Shown piece after piece: positions 20,724-31,800 of a DNA stretch of 64,000 nt. Origin of the DNA: Scatophagus argus. Its lineage: Eukaryota; Chordata; Actinopteri; Scatophagidae. The notes beneath the pieces were generated by a model. It saw only the letters and a program-made list of their open reading frames with translations, was not told the origin of the DNA and ran no database searches. A program made the translations under genes and the position numbers. Location of the stretch: the NCBI RefSeq assembly GCF_020382885.2, contig NC_058501.1, positions 15,018,501 through 15,082,500 of the forward strand. The letters run 5' to 3'. Position 1 is the first letter of the stretch; every line of letters starts with the position of its first letter.

Positions 20724-23700
20724 ATGAATGAGAATAAAATGAAGCCGAAACGCACTCATAGGCACACAGGACCAAGTTGGAAAGGTAATGTTGTTGCTTA
20801 CTGTTGTATTGGACTTTAAGCTCTAAGCAAATTAGCCGTTGTTACCATTTCTGCCTGACACACCGTAATAGTTGTTTTGGCTGAATAGCTGATGGCAGAT
20901 TGCAAAACTGTTACCTTGCGGTTAGGGGTTTAAACACAACATAAAATGAACGTGAATAATTAATAAAATTGAGATTAAGAAATTGAGAAATGAATTATCA
21001 GAAAACATATTATGACAATATTCAAGTGAACTGACATTTTAATAGACCCCTGCTTTAACTGCTACTATATCTGGACTCTTTATGTGACTATGTGGCCACT
21101 GATTGCATTTTAGGGAAAGGCGTCAGTGCTGGTGAGAAGGCAACACTGAATCAAGCTAAACCAGCATCGCTTGTGTCTTCTCATGCTCAAGTGAAGCCTT
21201 TTGCTGGGAAAGTTTTTTACCTGGATCTGCCATCAAACAGAATAGCAGAGACACTGGAGATTGACATCAAGGAACTGGGAGGGGTGAGACAGAAACCTGT
21301 TTTCTCTGTCATTTTCTTTTCGGTTGTTGGAAAGGTTCAAACTGTCACCTCTCTGCATGACATATGCATGAAGTCACTACACAAAGTTTTATATTTTCTA
21401 CCTACAATCGCTCAGCCCTGCAGACCTCACTAGCTTCACTCCTAATGAGCTTTATCCTCGACATCTGATGTGGGCTGACTCTCGCTGTGGTAGAATTTTA
21501 TTATTACAGACTGACACTGGGCTTGACGATGTAGCTTAAAAATGTATCATGATGAAATGTTTCATTTCTGTCAGTACTGATAGTTTTTATTGAACTGTAA
21601 AGACAAGGAGGTAAAAAAAGTTGAATTAGACTGCATTATTTTGAATTTAACCTTGTTTTTCTTTTAACATCTTAATTTTATGAATAAATAATTATTTTAG
21701 TTTTGAAATTAAGTGTGTCAGGATGCAAGGTTGCGTATGCTAGAGTAAAGAAATGAATGAAAGTGTAAAAAGCACCCTCTTTTGTTGTTGTTTTCTGTAA
21801 AATTATTGGCTATTTGTTTGTTACTCATAGCATGTATGTGCTTTCATTGCAGTTCGAATAGTACATTTAATGCATTAAAGTGAAACTATCAAACTTTTTA
21901 TCAAACCATTTTGTTATAGCTATTGATAAAGTGTTGGTGCTGATGCGTATTGGTATTGTTTTATTGCCCTGGCCTAGACTGACATAATTTAGCCCTTGAA
22001 CTATGTGCTTTGTTGTTATTGTTGTCTTTGATTATTAAGTTTTCAACAAGCTTTTGGTACTTGACAGTTGTTGATACTCTCTGATGCAGTTTGTTTAGTA
22101 CCAAGAATGTATTTTGGCTGAATGGTAAACACTGACTCTCAACATACTCTGTGTTGCAGTTTCAAGCTTTCCCATCAATCTTATCCTGTTGTTTTTGTGT
22201 TTGCCGCTCAGACTGTTGAGAAGTTCTTCAGTAAGGAAATTAAGTATCTAGTATCCAACAAGAGGGAGGCTAGATATGTGCAGTGCCTCAGGCAGGACTC
22301 TCCTGTCCCTAGCCCGGACTCCGGACAGAGTTCACCTCACCCTCGCTCAAAGCACCAGCCTGGCAGCCACGGAGACAGCATGAAAAGCAGGTCTATGGGC
22401 CAAACAGACACGGTGAGTTCAGTTTCATTGTTTCATCAACAACAGTGCACATATGTTTACAGTTCTGTTTGTCCAACTCCCTTATAAGTAAATACCACTT
22501 GTTGTTTATGTCATAGATTTTCATTTTCTGTTACTGTTTTGCAGTTTGTTACAAGTCGAGGGAAGTCTTTGGTGAAGAGAGTGGTGAAAGAGCAGGTTTG
22601 TCATGTCAACACTAATGAATTTTAGTGAAGAACTGCAATTACCTCTTTTGTTTTCTGTGCTAATACTTACTTGTTTGTTTTTAGGAGAGAGTACAAATGA
22701 ACAAGATCCTGTCAAATGCTCTGGAGTGGGGTGTGAAAATACTCTATATAGATGGTATGTTGCAGAAGTTCTGTCAGTTTTTGTTACATTACATGACATC
22801 AACTGTTATATACATTGTATAATCTCAATAATGACCAACTCTGGTTTATTTCTTTTATGGCAGATATAATCGCATATGTTCACAAGAAAAAAAAGCTTGT
22901 CAGTAGCCAGCGTCCTACTACCACTGCTGTCAAAGCAAGTGTAAGTTTACAGGTTCAAATTCTTCAATGAATTCTTAAAATAATAGTACTAATGATACAT
23001 TTTTATGGGATTATCATCTTGAAAATTATTGGTTTAACATTTACAATTTGTTAAGTGCTTTTTCTGTCATTTGTTACAGGTCAAAGCTGAGTCAGTATCA
23101 AAGCAAAGCTTTCACAAATGCAGAGGTAAATAGCTTATCTAGCACTAAGCACCCTTTCTGAGCTTACCTTGTATTACCCAGTCTTTTTCAGGTTGATGTT
23201 TTGCACATGTTTTTGCTGGTTTGTGAATATGTGCTCAAATTTTTAAATTGACCATCAGTGATGTGTGTTCCAGGTGGTCGAATCAGTAAACCGTTGATCA
23301 AAGTTGAGGATTCAAGCAGGTAAGGGACGCTGGGTTAATAGAAGCCTGCTGTCTTCGAGTTGTTTCCATCTTTTGACAGTAAAATGTTTCTTTTTTTTTT
23401 CTTCCTCAGACACTACCGTCCAATCTACCTCTCAATGCCAAACTTGCCTGAGTTCAACCTGAAGTCTGTTCCTCCCTGTAGTCCCTTCTCCGTCGAGGAC
23501 AAGGATCCTCCTGCGAACAAACAGCGGGCACACAGGTGTGTTGTTTTTTCCCTGCTTTCCTTTTAGCTAACTTAATAAGAGGGCAGTGCAGTATATCCCA
23601 CTTTCTCAGAGGTATCGGTTAACGTCTTTTAGTCACCGGAACCACCATGCCTAAAATTTCCCCTCATGGAGCGTCAGAGTTTATCAAACTAAATTTTGCA

Positions 23701-25802
23701 CCCAGCTCATGATAGATTTTTCAGTGGTTTGTCTTTTACCTTACTGATGTTGTTTATCGATATTCTCTGAATGATGTCCTTTTGTCTTTGTCTTGGTTTG
23801 TTTTTAATTTATCCTCTGGGCTGAATCCACAGACAGACATTGTGAAAAATAAAGTAGCTAAACATGCTTCTCCACACTGTTTAAAAAACAATGGATTTTT
23901 TTCACAATGGATTTATTTATATATGTTTATCTGTAATTTAGTCTGAGACATCTGACATCAGTTCTTTTATGTGGGTTGTAATAGTGCATATCTGTACAAT
24001 TTGAGTTGGTTCTGCTGGAGCCACCTATCCATACTTATTGACAGTATATCAAAATGCAACGTTTCCAAACTGTTTCATCTGAGTTTGGGTTTATTTGTAC
24101 AACCTCCGGGCTCAGAGGTGGGAAAGCCTCAGCCAGTGAAGAGAGAGCACACGGCCGAAAGAAGAACAGAGACAAGAAACGAGGTGGCTACTGCGAATGC
24201 TGTATGATCAAATATGAGAACGTCACAATGGTAAGTTAGCATATTTGGAAGACAGACAACTGCCAATGCAGTACCGTGACATACAATGAATTGTGTTAAT
24301 GATGGTACAGTGCCTACATATTTATAGATTTATAATTAAGAAAGCTGCCTCTATTAAAACAAGTAAGATTACATTAAATCGGCGAACACCAAACTGTCTT
24401 CATGTGTTTTATTTTTAAAGACCATCTTATTTATTTGAATTGGCCATAATTATCATTTGGGTCATAACATGATTAAATTTATTAGTGCATGTTCAACAAA
24501 AACATGCACAAAGCATACTTTATTGTTTTGTTTTTCACCCTACTTTATGCACACATTTTCAGAACGTAGACACGTTGCTGTTATTTGGTAAGTTGTTATG
24601 AAATCGTGTTAAATGACCACCTCAGCATTCTGAAGAGCAGCTTTTTGTTTGTATTTATTTAGTTGCTTGTGAGGTAGAGGAAATTGTGTGTTCAGTAGCC
24701 TCCACTGGACAGCTGCAATTATCAATTATTTAACTGGATGATTTTTATTTTTTCTGTCCAGCATCTACAGAGTGAACGTCACAAAGCTTTCTCCAAGAGC
24801 GACGAATACTTGGTTGTGGACAAACTGATTTCAGCGCTGCATTGCAATTTCGTCCACATCAGAAATCAAGTTAAAAGGTAATTTGTCCCCGTTTCTGTAA
24901 AACTTCCACCAACAACAAGCTTGCAGGGGAAAAAAAAATTTCTCATTCTTTTCATATTTCTAATTCACTTCACCCACCTGATTTTTCCTTTGATTCCTAT
25001 CAGACCAAAGTGTAGTGTTTCCTCTACTCTGATTGTTCCTGGACCATGTGGGAAAACTGAGCTAAGGCAGAAGGGATGCCTTGATGCCACAGAGGTTATT
25101 AAAGAAGAGCAGCACCGGACTGTTGATGGGCTCGAGGGAACTTACTCAGGACGTGCTTTAAAAATTGGATCAGTTCCTGCTTCTGCTGCTCCGACTCAGA
25201 TACAGGAGGAGGGCAGGAGGAGCTTCGACACTCACTTAGACAGATCCAAGCACAAATCTCTTGCACAAAAAGGGCCATGCAGACAAAATTCCCTGACTCC
25301 TCGCCCTCCGAAGGATCCTCAGTCCAAGATGGAAACAGCTCCCTCTAGAGGTGAATGTCCCATCCTTTTTCCCTCCAGAGTTACTCAGATTGACCCTGTG
25401 GAGCAAATAATAACCGAAGACCTGAGGAATTCAACCTCTCACATACATAATATGAACATACAAAATGAATTCTCTTCAGAAAGTCTTAATGGTGTAACAA
25501 ATCAACAAGAGCAGGATTCCTCAGCGTTTGAGGCTGTTCAGGATGGAAATGTGCTGGCCGACAAAATTACCGGGAACAGCCTCTCTAAAAAGGAAGAAGC
25601 AAGTCTTCCCGTGCAAAGCTTCTCTCCAGGCAGGAAAATACAGAGGAGGACCAGAGTTTATAAACGCAAAAGACGGAAAATGGATACGTGTGCTGAATAT
25701 GTAAAGCCAAATGAGACTCCTAACAACTCCGCCCTGAAACTTTGGGAGCTTTTTCAGTCAAGTGATGAAATGGATGCTGAATTTCTTGGTTTTGAGGACT
25801 AG
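20724..25802 (+). CDS. dbf4: DBF4, regulatory subunit of CDC7 kinase, complete, 12 coding exons
   Basis: Exons: 20724-20784, 21114-21283, 22212-22412, 22545-22595, 22685-22754, 22864-22940, 23080-23125, 23274-23319, 23410-23535, 24116-24230, 24762-24877, 25004-25802; 1878 bp, 625 aa. DBF4 binds and activates CDC7 to phosphorylate the MCM helicase at replication origins in the nucleus. Visible parts: motif N/BRCT-like region (GKVFYLDLPS near residue 52 to ILYIDDIIAYVHKKK near 195); motif M (PLIKVEDSSRHYRPIY, 232-247); motif C zinc finger with C309, C312, H322, H328 (GYCECC...HLQSERH), split by intron 10 between M321 and H322. The last exon encodes a diverged, probably disordered tail ending LWELFQSS and EFLGFED, matching human LLDLFQTS and EFLGF. 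The frame stays open upstream of the chosen ATG to the acceptor at 20655, so a longer N terminus is possible. Confidence 0.94.
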
Positions 25803-27768
25803 GAAGGGAAAAAAATAATTGAAGAGATAAACTGGACTATCATTTCCTTTTCCAGCATGAGCCCATGCTATGCTCTGAGCCATGGACTGTGTGAACCACT
25901 AGATTTTTCTTGTCTTTAAAAATGTCAATTTAAAGACAGAGGAATGATCTGCGGTGGCTTTTAATTTGTTTATGTTGTTTAATATTAGATGAAAGGCAGC
26001 TGTTGATGTGCTGTAACATTTTGTTCACAGCACTATATAAGAGATAAAACTTGAAAATGTTAAACCAGCATACAATGACATTTTTAATTCTAAATTCAAC
26101 AAGAGGCTGGTCAACGGTAAAATGTGTCTCTAATGTACAAAATGTAGTGCCATTTTGATTCGGAATTGCATCGCTCTTACGCGCTACATTTTAAAACTTA
26201 ATACAAATCTCTTTTGTGAGGGCTATAAATTAAGGAAGTTAGTTGCTTTTGCCTGGATTCAGCTGCTGCAGACAGAGGAACGAATGCAGAGCCAAGTTCA
26301 GCATCTAAACTAACAGCAATTCAGGTTTTTAGGTCAAAACACCAGGAACTGGAATAAAATGTCACCCAGAGATGACACCCAGATATTTAGCTTTGATGAG
26401 GTTGGTACCTTTTATTACCACTTGAAATGCTCAATTTTTTTTATTTTTTTTTTTGTCAGAGTTGGTCTGGTGTCAGCATTCAGTCTTTTCTGAATACTGA
26501 CTTGTGACTTCATATGGAAAAAAAGTCAGCTTTAGTCATAATACTTTACACAGTAATCTGGAGAAACATGTCTTGAATCCTCCCAGACACACGGAGGTTG
26601 TATATGTATATTTAAAAAAATTATAAAGTGTTTGCATATGTATTTTAATGTGAATGACCTGTAGGCTGGACATGTGGTACTTGACATTATATTTGACATT
26701 TTAGGATTCTTCCTAAGTGCACTTTTTATGACTTGGCTCTGTGTGCTTTTTTTTTTTCTGATGCATTAGCTCAGCTTCTCCATTTTTTTCCCTGCATTTG
26801 GTGCATTAACATAGTGCCCTTGTTCTCCCTCGCTGCTCTCAAATGGATGCACTGGGTCAGAGAGTCTCTGTGCCACCGCCATTAAGAAAAAAGACGCAAG
26901 CAACAAAGTGTTCCAAGGCACAAGCACAGAAATACGGCGAATAAAAAGGTAACACTGAATACTGATATCATCATCATTTTTGCTTATTTGATACAGATTA
27001 TGACCATAGTACACAAACTGTACCTGTCTCATAGCTGATTGGGGGTGGAGGCTGGAGTCTATATACATACTAACACATACAGATAAAAATTCACACTCAA
27101 ATGTAGACATCTGCAGTACATATTTAGAGTCTTCCAAGTCTTTAAACTGCTGAGAGAAACTAACGTAATGCTTACGTTGCCATAGTGTGCAATAGTGACT
27201 TAAAAATTTCACTTCCACAACTTCTTTTTAAATGCACGTGTGTGTTTCCTTTGTTACAATAAGGAATTTTGAACAAATGTAAACAAACAAAAAAAAAACT
27301 GTTCCCTGATCGTGCACTCTAAACATTAACTGGCCCAACAATCCTCAGACTGAAAATAACATTGTGCCAGATTGTGTTGAAATCCTGCCTCAGAGCCATG
27401 TCAGCTCCTTGAATAAACAATCGTTATGTGTCTGGGGAAAAAAAAAAAAATCATTCTCATCAGCTCATTAATTCTGTGAGATTTGCTGTGTGGCCCCGGG
27501 GCAAATTTCCGCCAGATTCGAGCATCTGGTGTATGCTTACATAAACTTTAGTGTCGGTCTAGTATTAAAAGATTTTGTGTTTCCTGATGTCAACAGTTTA
27601 AAGGTTTTGTTAATTCATGAACAAATTGCAAGGTCAACGTGTCAAAGACTTGAATTCAAAGCGTCCTTGTGTAGAGGAGGAACAGAATATTCAGATATTT
27701 AAAATGTCACAATTTTCTAAACATGTCCCAATTTGTTGTTGTGGCATAAACTAGAAAATCTGATGGGA
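25803..27768. other. dbf4 3' UTR and dbf4-adam22 intergenic DNA
   Basis: The dbf4 3' UTR begins here. AATAAA at 26353-26358 is a good candidate polyadenylation signal; another lies at 27412-27417. A T run sits near 26430-26455. A minus-strand frame of 150 codons at 26766-27218 has no recognisable domain and no splice or homology support. Nothing else is supported. Confidence 0.6.
26353..26358 (+). promoter_or_regulatory. Candidate poly(A) signal of dbf4
   Basis: AATAAA about 550 bp after the dbf4 stop codon, followed some 70 bp later by a T-rich run that could act as the downstream element. Confidence 0.5.
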
Positions 27769-28143
27769 CTTAAAGGCATACTATGCAGAAGTTGTCAGTT
27801 GCTGTTAAAGAATTATGGAAAAAAGACTGAGTGAATTGCTGAGTCTTATACTCACACTATTAAATCGCCACAAACCCAGAAGATCAGTATATGACGAGCT
27901 GGGAATGAGACTTAACAGTTTTGAATTGTTGACACCTGGAAACGTCCCGAACACCGCAGCAACAACAACAATAACAATAACAATAATAGTAATATACAAT
28001 AATACAATCAGATGGCAGACACAGACGATGTCACACACTTCTTGTTTCTATAGTTGGTCGTAAGTGATGATTGAGAGGGAGTCTAATTTATTTTATTTTA
28101 TTTATTTATTTATTAGGAAATTCCCGAATAATATGCCTTTAAG
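27769..28143. mobile_element. Short terminal-inverted-repeat element (MITE-like) upstream of adam22
   Basis: The left end reads CTTAAAGGCATACTATGCAG. The right end, reverse-complemented, reads CTTAAAGGCATATTATTCG, so about 16 of 19 terminal positions agree. The element is about 375 bp with no coding capacity. It contains an (AACAAT/ATAACA)-type tract near 27960-28000 and a TTTTA/TTTA run near 28090-28115. Internal wording (GAATTGCTGAGTCTTATACTC) recalls a dispersed percomorph repeat. It ends about 675 bp before the adam22 start codon. Confidence 0.65.
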
Positions 28144-28499
28144 AGATCGATCTTACATTGCTGCTGTCAGTAAAACATGAACAAAAACAACGCTGCTCGC
28201 ATACATATCTTACACACTCATTAGTTTTCCCTTGGCTTTTGGGAGCCTTGCAGATTATGGAGTGACTCACGGTGATAATAACAGGCACAACTGGGCAGGA
28301 ATGGCGCTACATGATGATTTATCATGGAGGAGGCGAACGTTGACATCGTCCCCGTCGGTCCAGCCGGCGGAAGGCCTGTCCCGCGGCTTCTCTGCTCCCC
28401 GACTCCACTGCTCGCTCATACTTATGCGTTAGGCGTTTCTGCAGTGAGCCGCTGGATATTGATGCGCTTTAAGGAGGCGTCCCCAATCCTCTCCTCCCC

Positions 28500-28580
28500 T
28501 TCATCCATCCCTGCCTCCCTCCCTCTCCCTCGCCCTTCCCCTCTCTCTCGCTCTCTCTCTCTCTCTCTCCCTCTCCTCCC
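28500..28580 (+). repeat. CT-rich tract in the adam22 promoter or leader
   Basis: A CCT/CT-rich run with a near-perfect (CT)n core at about 28537-28570. It is complementary to the GA run at 28782-28812 just before the adam22 ATG. Confidence 0.85.
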
Positions 28581-28659
28581 TGCCTCCTCCGTGCTGTTGA
28601 TCCGCGGGGTGTCGGAGCGCTCAGACGCGCTCGGCGTTCAGACTCGTAGAGACCCCCTG

Positions 28660-28722
28660 ATGGACCCCAATCAGGAGAACTGCGCTAACCAAACGACCAT
28701 CCCAGGCTTCAAGCTCCCCTAG
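28660..28722 (+). other. Possible upstream ORF in the adam22 leader (20 codons)
   Basis: An ATG at 28660 opens MDPNQENCANQTTIPGFKLP and stops at 28722, about 95 bp before the adam22 start. If transcription begins upstream, ribosomes would meet it first. The transcription start is unknown, so this is only a candidate. Confidence 0.35.
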
Positions 28723-28781
28723 CGAAGGCAGGACCCCGAGAGCCTGCCCCTGGAATACCGCATTGTTTTATTATTTCCAAC

Positions 28782-28812
28782 GAGAGAGAGAGAGAGAGAG
28801 AGCGGGAGAGAA
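28782..28812 (+). repeat. (GA)n tract just before the adam22 start codon
   Basis: About ten perfect GA units then GCGGGAGAGAAAG, ending six bases before the ATG at 28818. Confidence 0.9.
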
Positions 28813-28817
28813 AGGTG

Positions 28818-31800
28818 ATGATGCTGATGATGCGCCCGCGATGGTGGATTTCCCTTTTGTGCTTCTATGGATTGATGCACGTCGGTCACCAGAGCAGCCC
28901 TAATACCCAAAATGGTAAGAAATGCTATTTTAGATTTTATATGAATAATTATCGCACTAACCAAGTCGTAAATCTTCATCAATAGGCCCGTGTTTATTTT
29001 ATTTTCCCCCAGCCTCGGCTACTTCATGATCTACTCTAAAATATGCATGTAGCCTGTAGCTGTTTCATGTTATCAAATGAAATAGGACCAATCGATATTT
29101 CAGATAGCCGCGTTTGTGATGAATGTGTCTCCTCCATATCACCTCCCGCACGGAGGGACAGACGGGGGTAATGAAATCGGTGTTTTCCCCTTCTGTACAG
29201 GAGACGCCTTGTCGAGCTTGAAGGCTCTTCGTGATGCAGGCAGGTTTGTCGGGAAGGAGGACACGGTGCCTCTCCGCCTGCTCTACAGCAGGCACAACCA
29301 CAGCCAGATCACCCAGGACGAGCTCAGCACCAGGGTTAAAGTCAGCCCCGGCTCCTCGCAGGTACACGGTGTTTTTCACTGTCTTCAGGATGGAAAGAGA
29401 GAGTGAGAGAAACAGAGATGCCTTCAGGAGACATCTCTGTCTCCTTCGTGTTTATGTTTGCACTGATTCATCTCCTCTGTCCTTGTCCTCAGAGGGGATA
29501 TTAATAGTTAAATGTAAGCAAAACGGGGGGGAATAAAAGCTTGAAACATTTAAGCAGGAACAGACCGCGCTAATTAGACAGGCTGCAGGTGCTATGTGGG
29601 TCATCACTTCCTGCATACGCACACAGACCACTGCATGTGAATTGATTTAAAATATTCTGATAAGTTATAAGGCTCCCAACGTTTACTCTGTCCACACTGC
29701 ACATATAGGAAATCATCAGCTGTAGTGGCCAGCCAGGATGATTAATAATTTAGTGACAACTTGCATCTTGTCTGTTCAGCTGCTGCTTCACCTCCACCAA
29801 TTCATATCCCTTTAAGCAGCATTTTCAGTTTATTCATGATTGAAGAGAGTGACCAGAGGTTAGCTGTCAGAGCTTGACTGATATATCCGAGTGGATGATA
29901 TTATCAGCAGATTTTAGCTTATCGCTGATGTATCTGTGCACAGACGTCGCCTGGTAGGTACCAAGAAGCTGCAGCAGAGAAATACTAAAGATGCACTGTT
30001 TAAGGTGAGAAACGGTGTCACCATTGGATAATGTCCACCAGAAGGCACTGGCAAGTTTATTTTTTATCTGTTAAACGTCTTGTTTTGGATGATATGGCCT
30101 TTAACCAGATTTGAGGAATATTAATGTTTGTTTATGTTGAAAACCTTAGCTAGTACATAATTAGCAGATTCTTTTAGCTCTCAAATATCAATATAGGATT
30201 TGGCATCAAAAATCCACTACTAAGGGATTATTGTAATATTTATTGTGATAATCTGCAGGAAATTTGTTCTAAAGAGGGACAGAGTGCTAATTAATACTTT
30301 TAAATAGAGATATAAGTATTTATATACACATTTGTACTGTAGCCCATGTTTGGATGTCAGTACCTTCATTCAACATGCAAGCAAAACTCTGTAGGCCAGT
30401 AGATAAATCAAGCTGCACATGGGAGAAACTTTGTTTTGTAGTATGTTTAGGTGTGTCCACACACTAAATATCGTGACAAAATTTTGTAGAAAGACGTTAG
30501 TAGTTACAGGACTGTTGGAGAAGAAAGCCTACCAGAGCCATTTGGACTGTAATAACCGATACAGTGCAGTAATAACCATAATCACTGTTCAACTGTTCAC
30601 TGACTCAATTCAGTGAAACAGCATGTCTGCTGGGTTCATTTCAAGAGATGAGTCAATTAGCATTGTGCAAACCTGTCATGCGTTTTTAATTTGTGCAGCT
30701 TAGGCTTGTGTAGGCTAGCCTATTCAGGGCTCTCAGAGACTGGAGAGGGCTACAGATGGCGGCATACAGGGAGGCGCTAACCCTTTGTCTCTCTCACACC
30801 TCAGACAGAGCTGCAGCCCGATGGGTAAACAAGCTAACAGGAACCATCTGCTATCAGATATGATTTTAAGATTTTCTTTTTGAAACTGATACTAATTTCC
30901 ATTGTCGGTTTGTCATGCAACACAAACTGGGTTTTAAAGCTAGAAGACGAGTTTCTCTAGAGCAGCGTTTTTACTTTCTACAGAAGACGGTTTGCTCCAA
31001 CCATGTCATATCATGACTAAACCCTCATGTTCTCATGAGTCATTTCTGCGTAATTCCTGATTTTTACAGCTTGGGTGATGTTTTTTTTTTTTATTTTACT
31101 CTTTTTGAAAAATGTAGATATATATGCAGTATACTGAACATCAAATCATCTTCAGTTTGACTTGATGTTCTGAGCCTCTTGCTCTCCAGGGGCTTTCAAT
31201 CTGTTTTGCAATGAGCTGTGATGTCACTTGCACAAAGTTTGATCAGTTATTGGCTGTTTTTAGATCAATAGCCTAAAAACAAATCTGTCAAACAGTTCTG
31301 AAAATGTATGACACACAGCAAGTTATTTATAGACTTCTTTTGCTTTGCCTATTTTCAGTCTCAGACACAAACCGCTTCGCCGCTTTGTTGTACAAGTGTT
31401 GTTTTTGTTATGGTGGAAAAGCAAAAGATTCCAGAGGAATCAGTCATGATCATGTGTCTGTGTTGGCTTGTATGTTTGCCTTCCTGCATCTCTGGTCTCC
31501 ACGCAGTAGACTGATACCACTTACGGTCACACTTCGACGGTCATGAGTGGAAAGTCAGACTTGGTATAACTCAGAAATCAATGTCAGAAGAGTCAGCGGT
31601 GGCCTCAGAATATCAGCCCGGCTCGGTCAAGCTGGGATGTGCTTTCATTAAACGCAGTTACTGGTACCTCCTCCCATCATGGATTCAGCCTGCCAGATTA
31701 GATTTCATTACAAGTGTACCATAGAAAGGGATTGTCCTCTTACATCCTCTCTCTCTCTCTCTCTCAGTCACACACGCACACACACACACACTTACTCCCT

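Noticed and set aside
26766-27218. 150-codon open frame on the minus strand after dbf4
   Set aside because: No domain, no family wording, no splice or promoter context; AT-rich DNA of a 3' flank gives frames this long by chance.
28324-28722. 132-codon frame just upstream of adam22
   Set aside because: It runs through the CT tract (poly Ser/Leu/Pro) and stops before the adam22 signal peptide; only the short internal ORF was kept as a candidate leader ORF.
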